A stretch of DNA of 64,000 nucleotides, from positions 7,874,493 through 7,938,492 of the forward strand of contig OZ025272.1 in assembly GCA_964019165.1 (NCBI GenBank). The letters are read 5' to 3'. The stretch is from Mastigias papua. Taxonomy: Eukaryota > Cnidaria > Scyphozoa > Rhizostomeae > Mastigiidae. Below are positions 11,374 through 21,420 of this stretch, one piece after another. Each line of letters opens with the position of its first letter. Position 1 is the first letter of the stretch. The notes beneath the pieces were generated by a model, which saw only the letters and a list, made by a program, of their open reading frames with translations, made no database searches and had not been told where the DNA came from. The position numbers were made by a program, and so were the translations under genes.

Positions 11374-13442
11374 ATTTGGACAAAGTATGTACTTCTGATT
11401 TGCAAATAGATATGAAAAATTTTTCAGCTGGCAACATTTCCAATGCATATGCAAATTGGAGAAAAATTACTAAGGATAAATTTATCCTTGAGCTTGTAAT
11501 GAATGGTTTAACTATTGATTTTACAGAGATCCCTCCAGAATGTCACATAAAGCCAATTTCCCTAAAACCATATGAAGAAACCATAATTGATAATGAAATA
11601 CTTAAACTTCTTGACAAGCAAGTTATTTTTGAATCTTTTTATGAACCAAATGAATTTGTATCATCAGTATTCACCAGGCAGAAAAAAGATGGAGCACACC
11701 GAATGATTTTAAATCTTAGACACTTAAACATATATGTTGCATATAAGCATTTCAAAATGGAATCTTTACAAAATGTCATTGACATTATACAGCCACACTG
11801 TTGGATGGCAAGTGTAGATCTTAAGGATGCCTTTTATTCCATACATGTCAATGAAAATTACCAAAAGTTCTTCAAATTCCATTGGAAAGGAAAGCTCTAT
11901 AAATATCTAGGAATGCCTAATGGCTATGGGGAAGCCATGCGAACTTTCACCAAACTACTCAGAGTTCCATTTGGCATCTTAAGATCAAAAGGTTATTTAT
12001 CAGTGGTTTTTGTGGATGACACATACCTTCAAGCGGACTGTAGAACAAAGTGTCTTGATAATATCCATGCCACAATTAATCTCCTGCGTAACCTAGGCTT
12101 CACAATTCATGCTGATAAATCTATTTTGGAACCCACTCAACAAATAGAATTTTTGGGTTTTCTCATAGATTCAAACCAAATGACAATAAGGCTATCTGAG
12201 AAGAAAACAATTGCACTAAAAAATAAGATTAAATCCTTCCTGGCCCATCAGACAAGGACAGTTAGAGAACTGGCATCAGTGATAGGTTCCATAATATCTT
12301 GTTTCCCAGCAGAGCCATTTGGGAAGTTACACTATAGAAGTCTGGAGCAATTTAAGATTTCACAACTTAGATCATCACAAGGAAAATTTGATGCAAAATT
12401 GTCCTCACTACCATGGGAAGCCTACTTAGAACTAAAATGGTGGCTGGAACACATAGACAAATCTATACATAGGATTAGAATGCCCCAAGTAGACCTTGTT
12501 ATTAAAACAGACGCCAGTGAACTAGGCTGGGGGGCAACTGATGGCATCACGCCCACAGGAGGACGATGGGGAAGTATTGAAAATTCTCATATCAATTTTC
12601 TGGAACTGAAGGCAATACATTTAGCACTATGCAGCTATGTTAGGTCCCCAACCAGACATCAACATGTTCAGATACAGAGTGACAGTACTGTTGCAATTTC
12701 TTATGTAAATAACATGGGTGGCAAAATCACTCACCTAAACATGCTAGCCCTCACTATATGGAACTATTGCATACCCCAGAACTGCTGGGTAACAGCTGTG
12801 CACATTCCTGGAAAATGCAACATAGTTGCAGACCGAATGTCTAGAGAATTTGACGTAAATACGGAATGGAGCCTATCCATTGAACTTTTTCAGAAAATCG
12901 TGTGTCATTTTGACTTTACTCCGGAGATTGATCTCTTCGCAACCCGTCTAAATTATAAGATTGATAGATATGCTTCATGGCTGCCAGATCCTGGCGCCAT
13001 AGTTGTAGATGCATTTAGCATTTCTTGGACGAGCTTGCATGTTTATGCTTATCCTCCTTTTAGCCTGGTGGGGAAGGTCATATCCAAAATCATAAAAGAC
13101 AACACACATGGGATCATGATTATCCCGGTATGGCCAACACAGCACTGGTTTCCACTTGTAATGAAGCACTTGATACATTACCCAGCACTTCTCCCAAAGG
13201 CAAATTCCACCGTAGGCCTGCCCTTCGATACGCAACGGAAGCATCCACTGGCCTCGACACTACAGCTAGCAGCTGTGCTAGTCTCCGGCATGCAATCCGA
13301 AATCATAACTTTTCAACAGAAATTAACGACATCATTCTGCACTCATGGAGATCGGGAACCATTTCCAAGTACAACTCAATATTACAACGTTGGCAAAAGT
13401 TTTGTAATGGGCAGAATGCAGATCCCTTACGTACAAATGTAA
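11274..13442 (+). CDS. DIRS ORF2, reverse transcriptase - RNase H - methyltransferase-like region
   Basis: This 722-codon frame copies the element's RNA into DNA. The reverse transcriptase spans roughly residues 60-330, with RQKKDGAHRMILNLRHLN, SVDLKDAFYSI, a fingers/palm motif KYLGMPNGYGEAMRTFTKLL and the catalytic FVDD box near residue 244 (FVDD in place of the usual Y-x-DD). RNase H follows near residues 405-520, with KTDASELGWGA, LELKAIHLAL, QSDSTVAISYVN and the final ADRMSREF. The C-terminal segment has DLFATRLN and VYAYPPFSLVGKVI, the region that in DIRS elements is described as DAM-methyltransferase-like. The frame overlaps ORF1 and ORF3. The first ATG lies inside ORF1, so translation may rely on reinitiation or a read-through mechanism. 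No stops interrupt it. Confidence 0.9.
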   Translation: MAIFKKQAIPPERLCIWKERVQTEQKGKNWQELNLDKVCTSDLQIDMKNFSAGNISNAYANWRKITKDKFILELVMNGLTIDFTEIPPECHIKPISLKPYEETIIDNEILKLLDKQVIFESFYEPNEFVSSVFTRQKKDGAHRMILNLRHLNIYVAYKHFKMESLQNVIDIIQPHCWMASVDLKDAFYSIHVNENYQKFFKFHWKGKLYKYLGMPNGYGEAMRTFTKLLRVPFGILRSKGYLSVVFVDDTYLQADCRTKCLDNIHATINLLRNLGFTIHADKSILEPTQQIEFLGFLIDSNQMTIRLSEKKTIALKNKIKSFLAHQTRTVRELASVIGSIISCFPAEPFGKLHYRSLEQFKISQLRSSQGKFDAKLSSLPWEAYLELKWWLEHIDKSIHRIRMPQVDLVIKTDASELGWGATDGITPTGGRWGSIENSHINFLELKAIHLALCSYVRSPTRHQHVQIQSDSTVAISYVNNMGGKITHLNMLALTIWNYCIPQNCWVTAVHIPGKCNIVADRMSREFDVNTEWSLSIELFQKIVCHFDFTPEIDLFATRLNYKIDRYASWLPDPGAIVVDAFSISWTSLHVYAYPPFSLVGKVISKIIKDNTHGIMIIPVWPTQHWFPLVMKHLIHYPALLPKANSTVGLPFDTQRKHPLASTLQLAAVLVSGMQSEIITFQQKLTTSFCTHGDREPFPSTTQYYNVGKSFVMGRMQIPYVQM

Positions 13443-14269
13443 ACATGATTTTGAGGTTCCTACTGTCAATGTACAAAGGCGGAAGTCACTATAGTGGTTT
13501 ATGCGCTGCACGCAGTGCTTTATCTTCAGCAATCACTATCCCGGGATATAGCTGCATCTCAGAACACCCAATGATTTCTAGATTCCTTAGGGGCATTTTT
13601 AATCAGCATCCACCAATGCCGAAATATGCAGAAATTTGGGACATAAATATTGTACTGGACTACTATGCCAATAGAATGGACAACAATGAATTAAGCATGA
13701 TGCAGCTTACACAAAAACTTTCTCTTTTGCTGATGATATTGGGTTCTCAAAGAAGACACACGCTAACTACTATAGATCAGAACAATGTTGTCATTGAAAC
13801 GGACAAGATGATACTGCTGCCAAACCAGCTACAAAAACAGACAAAACCGGGAAACTCCATTTCACCGATAGTATACTGCAGATACCCATACAATGGAAAG
13901 TTATGTGTTGTACAATGTATGGAAGAATACATAAAAAGGAGAAGCACGCTTGTTGATGAACATGTAGTGCCACTTTTTATTACTGTCGGGAAACCACATA
14001 GACCAGCAACTAGCAATACTATTGCCAGATGGATAAAACAAGAACTAGCAAATGCGGGTATAGATACTAATATCTACAAAGCTCACAGCTGCAGAAGTGC
14101 GTCCAGCAGTAAAGCAAAGGAAAAAGGAATACCCATTTCAGAAATACTGAAACGTGGGGGATGGACAAGAGATAGCACTTTTAGAAGATTCTATGACAAG
14201 GACATAATAGGGAAAGGGAAGCAGAAAGAATTTGATTTCGTAACCACAATAATAGACAATGATACTTAA
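13130..14269 (+). CDS. DIRS ORF3, tyrosine recombinase
   Basis: This 379-codon frame encodes the enzyme that integrates the circular DNA copy of the element. The C-terminal catalytic domain shows the family signature: the first Arg in LGSQRRHTL near residue 208, the H-x-x-R motif in KAHSCRSASSSKAKE near residues 319-322, a Trp in LKRGGWTRDSTF near residue 344, and the nucleophile Tyr in RRFYDKDI near residue 354. The N-terminal half (WRSGTISKYNSILQRWQKFC) matches the helical SAM-like core-binding domain of phage-integrase-type enzymes. It overlaps the end of ORF2 by about 310 nt in another frame, as in other DIRS elements. All key residues are present, so the protein looks competent. Confidence 0.9.
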   Translation: MANTALVSTCNEALDTLPSTSPKGKFHRRPALRYATEASTGLDTTASSCASLRHAIRNHNFSTEINDIILHSWRSGTISKYNSILQRWQKFCNGQNADPLRTNVNMILRFLLSMYKGGSHYSGLCAARSALSSAITIPGYSCISEHPMISRFLRGIFNQHPPMPKYAEIWDINIVLDYYANRMDNNELSMMQLTQKLSLLLMILGSQRRHTLTTIDQNNVVIETDKMILLPNQLQKQTKPGNSISPIVYCRYPYNGKLCVVQCMEEYIKRRSTLVDEHVVPLFITVGKPHRPATSNTIARWIKQELANAGIDTNIYKAHSCRSASSSKAKEKGIPISEILKRGGWTRDSTFRRFYDKDIIGKGKQKEFDFVTTIIDNDT

Positions 14270-14480
14270 CTCATCATTATTTAGCATTATAATAGCATTA
14301 GAAACAGTTCTTTAAGTAAAATATTCATGTTATGTTGCAACAACTGCATTACGATTTATGGCTTCATATATTCATGTTATTATTTTGTTCTTTACAATGA
14401 TCAATATGTGTTGTGTTTAACATGCGTCATAAATATGAGTTGACACTAAATTCTGCTCTTCGCATGGACAGTGCTTTGAA

Positions 14481-14605
14481 ATCTCATGTAGGCTGCTACT
14501 CCGCAGCAGTAACAGTGAAGTGGAATTCTCCAATTACCCGATTGGAATGCTGGGTAATTGGGATTCCATTGATCTGTTAATGCAAGGATAGTAGTAGTCT
14601 ACATG
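14481..14605 (+). repeat. DIRS internal complementary region
   Basis: The first part (14481-14525) is the complement of the left end of the element: GGCTGCTACTCCGCAGCAGT at 14491-14510 pairs with 9522-9540. The second part (14521-14605) pairs with 14698-14782 along about 85 bp with a single mismatch seen. In the DIRS model this region is the template for joining the two ends into a circle during replication. Confidence 0.88.
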
Positions 14606-14670
14606 CCTCACCTCTGCCCTCCCTGATACCTTTACGCAATCATACTGATCCATGCTCAGAAATTTAAACT

Positions 14671-14782
14671 GTGATCTTCTCTGCGCGTGCGCGATCTCAT
14701 GTAGACTACTACTATCCTTGCATTAACAGATCAATGGAGTCCCAATTACCCAGCATTCCAATCGGGTAATTGGAGAATTCCA
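14671..14782 (+). repeat. Right inverted terminal repeat of the DIRS element
   Basis: The core at 14671-14701 is the exact inverse of 10071-10101. The outer extension runs to 14782, ending GGAGAATTCCA, and pairs with the internal complementary region. Confidence 0.88.
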
Positions 14783-15743
14783 ACCACTACAACTTTCGAA
14801 AATTTAGTTTGTTCGAAACGAGGCCAATGGGTGGAAGCCATTGATCTGGAAAAGACTGGATCGAGCGTGTGATTGTTTTGTATTCAATATTCTTGAAGCC
14901 CGCGAAATTTGAGCCGAGCCATATTTGAGGGCTTAATGGCAAAAACAGTTTGAGCATCATTTATAATTTGATGCAAGTTAGGTACAACGTTAAAATTTGG
15001 CATACAGGTGGATCTGATTCTGCTCTTTTCTGTGATTTGCCTTAATTCGGAATCCGGAATTGATCTAGGGGGAGAAAAGTTACTAAAATATCCAATTTCA
15101 TATCGGGTTTTTTTTGGAAGTTGGTTCGGTAGGCCTACTTCAAATTAATGCTTTTGCATTTGTAGAGCAATACCTTGGTGATATTATCCCAAAATTCCAT
15201 GATGACATGGCATTTGCATCACATTGTAAAATTGATTCAAGTAGCTGTAAAGGTGCTGTAGTGTCAATAGTTTTAGTTACGGATCATTAAAGTTGTCCTC
15301 GTTTCGGAGTTCCTTTGTGGTGCCGTTAAGCCTATTGCTTTGCTTATCACAATCTGTCAGAAATTCCCCTTCTTTTCATACGCTAAAAAGCCTATAACAT
15401 TTCCAGTACTTATCCGATTTTTATGAAAAAATGCATTAAATTCCAATTGTAAAGATCTTTTTATTGGATCTAAGTCATGCACTTGCAAGAAAGTTAATTT
15501 ATGACTTGAGACTAGCTACCATAGGTAGTTATAAATTAAGACCGTTTAGTATCCATTTCCTCAGATACCTTACCTACATTAGGTGAGTAAAAATATTGCA
15601 CGTCCTAGTGATATTCAAAATAGCAACCATGTGTTACAACAAAATAGCAAACATCAGCAAATCGTCATGTCATTAACTATGAACGTTTGAATAATAAACC
15701 TAGCTAAAATTCTGATTAAAGTCACAAGGAAGTTAAAGTTATT
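14783..15743. other. No gene seen
   Basis: This is flanking sequence between the DIRS element and the Tc1-like remnant. I see no exon, tRNA or clear repeat terminus in it. Confidence 0.4.
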
Positions 15744-16470
15744 TTAGTATTTCATTGAGTAGTCACGCTTCCTTTGCACAGCCAAAATACTTCGTGGAAA
15801 GGGCTGGTACAATTTGCCAGTAAAATCCCCTGGAATTCGGCCCCATTCAGAAGGGATTAGGGTTTGAAGCTCTTCTTTGGTTGCTGGAGGATCTCTCTGG
15901 TCACGACTAAGCTTGTTTTTTATGAATAATCATACATCTTCAATGATGTTCATATCAAAGCTTTGTGCTGACCATGACAAAACAGGAACACCTCGAAGAG
16001 AAAGATATAACTTTGTGCATGCTGCTCGATGTGGGGGTGCATTATACCGCTGAAATATGAAAGGCCTATCAGCAGTCCCAAACATTGACTTAATGTTGGC
16101 AAAAAAAGTTATCATGTACTAGGCAGACATACTTTTCTGCATTTATGGTTCTATCACAGACTACCAATTTACCAACACCATTAGGCCCAATGCACCCCCA
16201 AAACATCACAGAGATGGCACCTTTAAATTTCTGCTTTAAAAGAGTAGGATCATTGACCTTTTGTTTTGTGCGCCAAACTCGTAGTGTTTTGCAGTCATTT
16301 TTTAGTCCAAACCTGCGCTCTTCAAAGAACACCTATCTGAATGTAAAGTTTCTGCTATCTCATATATTGCAGGATGTGTTGGTAGAATGGTCCAAAAAAG
16401 ATTGTGTCATCTTTGTTGCAATGCACTGGGAAATCAAACGCATGGAAATGGTGTATAAAGTTTTCTGAAG
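15744..16470 (-). pseudogene. Dead Tc1-like transposase
   Basis: Read on the minus strand, the remnant gives FEERRFGLKND, then ISVMFWGCIGPNGVGKLV, then the box FIFQRYNAPPHRAACTK, then VLSWSAQSFDMNIIEDV. These are DDE transposase motifs of Tc1/mariner, a cut-and-paste DNA transposase. The second catalytic Asp, normally in D-N-A-P-x-H, is a Tyr here. The Trp that normally follows IIEDV is a stop codon (near 15930), after which the frame continues to a natural-looking stop at 15744. The upstream part, with the DNA-binding domain, is broken by stops or lost. No terminal inverted repeats were identified. Confidence 0.85.
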
Positions 16471-16512
16471 TTCAAAGATAGGGGTGGACTTCTTAAGCCA
16501 ACAGCTAGGACT

Positions 16513-18953
16513 GTGAAAGTATGTAGAGAGTCTGAAAGACGCTTTCAAAGAGTGCTGACGACTACAAATGGTAAACTCTCACAAGGCAAAGGCCTTCATG
16601 ATGCCATCATGCCACTGAAATCCACAATGGCAAGTTTTGGTCTACATCAACAAGTTACTACCCCCACGAGAATCGACGAAACTTCCCAGTCCATGATTGA
16701 TTTAGTTCTAACAAACATGCCACACAATATTTGCAAGACTGTTGTCTTGGAATCTTGCCTGAGTGATCACCATCTGGTAGGAACAGTAAGGAAGCTCAAC
16801 AGCCTTAGATGTAGCCCTCGCTTAATAACATGCAGAAATTACAAGAACTACGAAAAAGAAAATCTAAACAAAGACCTAAAGGAAGCCCCTTGGAATCAAG
16901 TTCTTAAATCCCATCATGCTGAAATTGCTTATAATGCCTTTGAAAGTATTCTGACTAAGGTATTTGATAAACATGCTCCAGTAACACAGAAAAAAGTCCG
17001 TGGCTTGCATTGCCCCTGGAGAACCCCAGAGATTTTGAAATTGATAAAGTCGAGAGATTACCATCTAACAAAAGCTAAAAAAAGTGGAAATTTAAATGAC
17101 TGGAAGTTATATAGGAACCATCGAAACAAAGTAAACTCTTGTATTAGGAAGAGTAAGGCTGCTTATAACAAAAATCTAATTGAGGAAAACATAAAAGATC
17201 CTAAACAATTTTGGAACTTGGTTAAAAAACAATACCCATCTAAGGACATCACTTCCGTAGGTGTATCTGCACTCGAAGTAAATGGGAAGCTGGAAACTAC
17301 CAAACAAGGCATAGCTTCTTTATTTTGCAATTATTTTACAACTTGCGCCGAAAGGCTCTGCAGTAATCTACCATCAAATTCTACTTGGCAAAATTACGGC
17401 GAGTTAAGCCAAGAAACGCCAGTTTTTAAGTTTGAACCAGTTTCAAAGGAAAAAGTTCGAAGGCACCTTGCCCAGCTAAAATCAACAAAATCTCCCGGAC
17501 ATGATAACCTACCACCAAGACTGCTGAAAGATTGTGCAAATGTCATTGCAAAGCCTTTGACACATATCATAAATTTGTCACTTAACACATCTTTAGTTCC
17601 TAATAAATTGAAGATTGCAAAAGTTATCCCACTTCACAAGTCTGGAAATAAAAAATTGCCTGAAAATTATCGTCCAATATCAGTGCTACCTGCTTTATCC
17701 AAAATATTAGAAAGAGTAGCCTACGAACAAATAGCTGACTATCTAGAAAATAATAAAATGTTAACATCATGCCAATTTGGCTTCAGGAAGAGGTATAACA
17801 CAGAACTTGCCGTCACACTGCTCACAGATAATATTCGACGGGCAATGGATCATGGAAAATTAACAGGAGCTGTCTTCGTTGATTTGCAAAAAGCTTTCGA
17901 TGCTGTTGACCATTCAATAATCCTGAAAAACTTCCCTATTATGGCATCAATGGTACAGAACTGTCTTGGGTTAAAAGCTATCTGCAGGATCGATACCAGT
18001 TTGTTCAATGTGGCAATTCGAAATCTTCATGCCAGTTAGTTAAATATGGAGTACCTCAGGGCTCAATTCTGGGACCTCTATTGTTCCTCGTACAAATTAA
18101 TGATCTAACGAAAGTTGTCAAAGCATGTAACATCCAAATGTATGCTGATGACACTGTCATATACGTGTCTCAAAAAAGCATTAGTGAGGTAGAGAAAGCT
18201 TTGACAAGTGATATGGCAAACATTGCAAAATGGCTAGAGAACAACAGGCTTATCATAAATTTAAAAAAAGGAAAAACGGAAGCCATGGTTTTTGGTACTG
18301 CCAAAAGGCTGCACTCTATAAATGATATAAAGATCTGGATGAATGAGCATTCGATACACGTTGTAAATAGTTACAAGTACCTTGGAGTGATTTTGGACGC
18401 TAGCCAGAATATGAACGAGCACTTACAAAAAACTTTAAAAAGTGCAGCAGCACGAATTAAGCTTTTGAAAAGAATGAGAACATCACTAACGAGTCATGCA
18501 GCTGAATCGATATACAAAGCAATTGTATTGCCTAAAATGCTGTATTGTTCTACTCCGACTCTAAAGATCTCGGACACAATGGGTAAGAAATTCGAAAACC
18601 TACAAGCAAGAGCCATTAAAATCATTCATCATCACTCAGAGTTTGACCAAGAACATGGGTATATGACGATATTTAACCAGAAAAAGTTTAAAGCGGGTAT
18701 TTTGATCTTCAAGTGTTTACAAGGAACTACCATTCCTAACTTTGCGTCATATGCTGAAAGAGTCAGCCACAATTATGGTACAAGAGGCAATAAAGCTACT
18801 TTACGTGTTCCAAGGGTCAGAACAGAAGCAGCAAAAAAGTCCTTCTGGTTCCAAGGCCCATCTTGTTACAACGAGCTGCCTGTTGAAATTCGAAGCTTGG
18901 AATCCTTTGTTGTTTTCAAGCATCGACTAAAAGAACATCTGCAACTTTTGTAG
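16513..18953 (+). pseudogene. LINE endonuclease/reverse transcriptase, frameshifted
   Basis: The first frame (16513-18039) starts in the endonuclease C-terminus (SMIDLVLTNMPHNI, CLSDHHLVG). It continues through reverse transcriptase motifs: KSTKSPGHDNLPPRLLKD, VIPLHKSGNKKLPENYRPIS, CQFGFRKRYNTELAV and GAVFVDLQKAFDAVDHS. A single-base frameshift lies near 17930, after which the protein continues in another frame with YGVPQGSILGPLLFL and the catalytic MYADDTVIY box at 18138-18164. The second frame (18081-18953) also covers the thumb and the C-terminal region, ending LKEHLQLL. Apart from the frameshift the protein is well kept, so the copy is fairly young. Confidence 0.88.
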
Positions 18954-19045
18954 TCATTTTATTTCTTAACAATAAGTATTGAAGGACATCTTAGATTTTT
19001 ACATTGTAAATTGGTGGATTACTTTTCGTTCTTTTTAATTTTCAG

Positions 19046-19096
19046 ACAGGGCCCTTATTGATAACAATACTCATAGTACTGACGAGGTTACCCTGT
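19046..19096 (+). other. LINE 3' stem-loop (ACAGGG...CCCTGT)
   Basis: The arms ACAGGG and CCCTGT are exact complements separated by 39 nt and lie shortly before the repeat tail. The same motif, followed by TATAA or TATTTA, ends two other LINE copies here (21324-21379 and 62863-62913). In LINEs such 3' structures can be what the reverse transcriptase recognises. Confidence 0.6.
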
Positions 19097-19260
19097 ATAA
19101 ATATTGCTCTTATTATTATTATTATCTCTTCAAGTGTTTGGGCAAGTCTTGACCTGTATGTATATTAATTTGTTTCTGTATTTGTTTTTGCTTTGTATTT
19201 GTTGCAGTGGAGTTATGATTATATGATCTGAACTGAACTGAACTCAACTGAACTGAACTG

Positions 19261-19365
19261 ATTTGCAGGAAGTGCTATGCCAGACTGCATGCAAGAGCCA
19301 AAAACTGCCGCAAGAGAAAATGTGGCCACTGCAACAATTTGAGACCAAAGAGGAAGCTTAAGTAG
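19261..19365 (+). pseudogene. Orphan C-terminal part of ribosomal protein L40 (ubiquitin fusion)
   Basis: The frame reads [20 protein letters not shown] and ends [10 protein letters not shown] followed by a stop at 19363. It covers the last 34 of the 52 residues of eL40, the ribosomal protein made as a fusion to ubiquitin. The four zinc-binding cysteines of the family are present. Upstream, the frame runs straight into the TGAAC tail of the LINE and hits a stop, and I find no ubiquitin or L40 N-terminus nearby. It is either a 5'-truncated retrocopy or an exon whose upstream part was displaced; TTTGCAG at its start could be a splice acceptor. No poly(A) tract is obvious after the stop. Confidence 0.75.
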
Positions 19366-19720
19366 ACATTTTACAATTAGAAGTTGTAAAAATGTTGTTG
19401 AATTACAAAATGTATGAACTACCTCACATATTGAGTGAACTTAACGACCATATGTTTGATTGTTCCTTGCAAGGTAACCATGCTTGCATTCTCATTAAGA
19501 CCATTTCAAGATGCTACTGTAAAGTCAGACTTCATCATCTTGGAAACATGTTACAGAGGACATATCTGGTACAAAAATCAGAAAGAAGCCTAGCAAGTTG
19601 GTGCTCTTTAATCATCAATGAAATTGATCTGTAAGCACGGGAAACTTTGGTATGATGGCAAAATCCAACCATATATGTTCAAACGGGTTTCTTAAAAACC
19701 ACATCAAAGAGCTTTGGGAT
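19366..19720. other. Spacer between the L40 fragment and the second LINE
   Basis: This begins with the sequence 3' of the L40 stop codon. An 80-codon open frame at 19392-19634 shows no recognised motif. I see nothing else. Confidence 0.4.
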
Positions 19721-19754
19721 AGATGGCATCTCCAGGTATTATCTTAAAATAGGG

Positions 19755-21213
19755 ATGCCTGTTCAAGCACCAGTGCTGAGTACCATATTTAATAAATCGA
19801 TTTCGAAGGGCTTATTTCCAAACACCTGGAAAGTTGCTAGAGTAGCTCCTATCTATAACAAGGGGCCTACTGAAAACAGGTCAAACTACCGGCCTATATC
19901 CGTGCTCCCGGTTGTTTCACGTCTTTTTGAGAAGACAATCTTCGACTAACTTTACACCTACCTTGACGGTAATAATTTGTTCTACTCACATCAGTCCAGC
20001 TTCAGGGCCCTGCACTCAGTTTTGACGTGCTTATTGAAAAGTAGTGATGACTGGTACCATAATTTTGACAATGGATTCCTTTCATCTGTAGTATTTATTG
20101 ACTTGAAAAAAGCCTTTGATACTGTAGATCTTGCAATTCTCATTCAAAAGCTTTGCCATGATGGAGTGCGGGGAAAGGAGCTGGATTGGTTTAAATCATA
20201 CTTACAGTATCGTAAGCAATGCTGTAAAGTAAATGGACATAGATCAAAAATAGCAAACGTGAACTGCAGCGTACCGCAAGGATCGTGCCTTGATCCACTA
20301 CTATTTTTGATATACATAAATGATTTGCCCTGTGTGTTGCAAAGCACAAAAGTGACCATGTACGCTGATGACACAAGCATTTAGTACTCATCAAATCAGT
20401 AGCCGAGATAAATGAAGCAGTTAATTCAGACCTTAAGAGGCTTCAGATTTGGTTGGGAAGTAATAAACTCTCCCTTAATGTAGCCAAAACGCAAAGCATG
20501 ATCCTTGGTTCCTCGAGTAATCTGATAAAACATCATATGGACAATGGAGATCCTAAGATCAATCTCCATATAAACGAGGACAACCTAGACATGATAGGAT
20601 CTAATAAGTAAATAAGTATCTTGGCGTTCAGAATGATTCAGAACTTAAGTGGAGAGAACATATAACTTTTGCTATAGGTAAGATTTCCAGAGCAATGGGC
20701 ATGCTTAAGTATGCTAAAAGATACCTCCCCCTAGAAATAGTAAAAAACATGTATACAATTATAGTTGAGCCGCATTTCAGAAACTGCTGCTCGGTGTGGG
20801 GTTGTTGTGGAGAAACCCTGCATGATAAGCTGCAAAACCGTGCCGCACGAATCGTTACCAACAGCTCTTATGATGCATCATCTCTTCCTTTGATTGGAAG
20901 CTTAGGGTGGTTAACTATAAAAGAAATGATCGAATTTGAAACTGCAACTACAGTTTACAAGTCTCTCCATGGATTAGCTCCTGAATATATGCAGTTAATG
21001 TTTACAAAATTTTCGGAATACAATTCACAGTCTCTCCGTAACACCGACACGGATCTAAAAATACCTCGCTTTGCAACCTCTTATGGGCAACGTAGTTTCT
21101 CATATCGAGGTGTGACTGTGTGGAATAAACTAAGCACTGAAATAGAAAATGTCCCTTCACTGGCTACATTAAAAAATTTGCTGAAACATTCTTTGAAAAA
21201 TCAACGGGTTTGA
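19755..21213 (+). pseudogene. LINE reverse transcriptase remnant with several breaks
   Basis: Pieces in order: 19755-19949 with WKVARVAPIYNKGP and SNYRPISVLPVVSRLFEK, ending in a stop; 19977-20384 with SVVFIDLKKAFDTVD, VNCSVPQGSCLDPLLFLIYI and the catalytic MYADDTS box, ending in a stop; an interrupted stretch at 20395-20690 with LGSNKLSLNVAKTQSMILG; and 20695-21213 with the C-terminal region (IVEPHFRNCCSVWGCCGETL, KLQNRAARIVTNSSYD, GLAPEYM). At least two stops and two frame changes make it non-functional. Confidence 0.87.
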
Positions 21214-21323
21214 AAGTTCTTGTACAGCATCAAACTTTTCTTTTTTTAACCAGATTATATTGTATATTGGATTTTGTTTATTTTTTGTTGTTGATTAGTA
21301 TGTACATTAGCGTAGGTTTTTTG

Positions 21324-21379
21324 ACAGGGCATATTGTAAAGCAGTTTTTTATTCTTAATCACTGAATATATTACCCTGT
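21324..21379 (+). other. LINE 3' stem-loop (ACAGGG...CCCTGT), second copy
   Basis: The arms are identical to those at 19046-19096, with a 44-nt loop of unrelated sequence, just before the TGAA tail. Confidence 0.6.
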
Positions 21380-21420
21380 ATAATTAATTAAAAATGAATG
21401 AATGACTGAATGAATATTAA

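Larger units (their letters stand above)
9504..14782 (+). mobile_element. Complete DIRS-type tyrosine-recombinase retrotransposon
   Basis: This element has the full architecture of the DIRS order. Three long frames run in order: a gag-like protein (10207-11373), reverse transcriptase/RNase H (11274-13442) and tyrosine recombinase (13130-14269). The inverted terminal repeats share a core (10071-10101 pairs with 14671-14701) and differ in their outer extensions: 9504-9541 on the left and 14702-14782 on the right. An internal complementary region at 14481-14605 consists of the complement of the left extension followed by the complement of the right extension, as in Dictyostelium DIRS-1. No target-site duplication is expected, but ATTCCA is present at both ends. 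A 527-bp MITE is inserted in the left repeat. All three frames are free of stops, so the copy looks young or under recent constraint. Confidence 0.92.
16490..19260 (+). mobile_element. 5'-truncated non-LTR retrotransposon (CR1/Jockey-like LINE)
   Basis: Protein remnants span the end of an AP-type endonuclease, the reverse transcriptase and the C-terminal region. The 3' part holds a hairpin (ACAGGG 19046-19051, CCCTGT 19091-19096), a short ATT run and a tail of TGAAC repeats at 19227-19260. The element lacks its ORF1 and most of the endonuclease. A frameshift inactivates it. The exact 5' boundary is not visible; 16490 is approximate. Confidence 0.85.
19721..21420 (+). mobile_element. Second 5'-truncated LINE with TGAA-repeat tail
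   Basis: This starts inside the reverse transcriptase and runs to a tail AAAAATGAATGAATGACTGAATGAA at about 21391-21418. The 3' hairpin ACAGGG/CCCTGT is at 21324-21329 and 21374-21379. The reverse transcriptase differs clearly from that of the LINE at 16490-19260, so this is a related but separate family or lineage. Confidence 0.83.
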
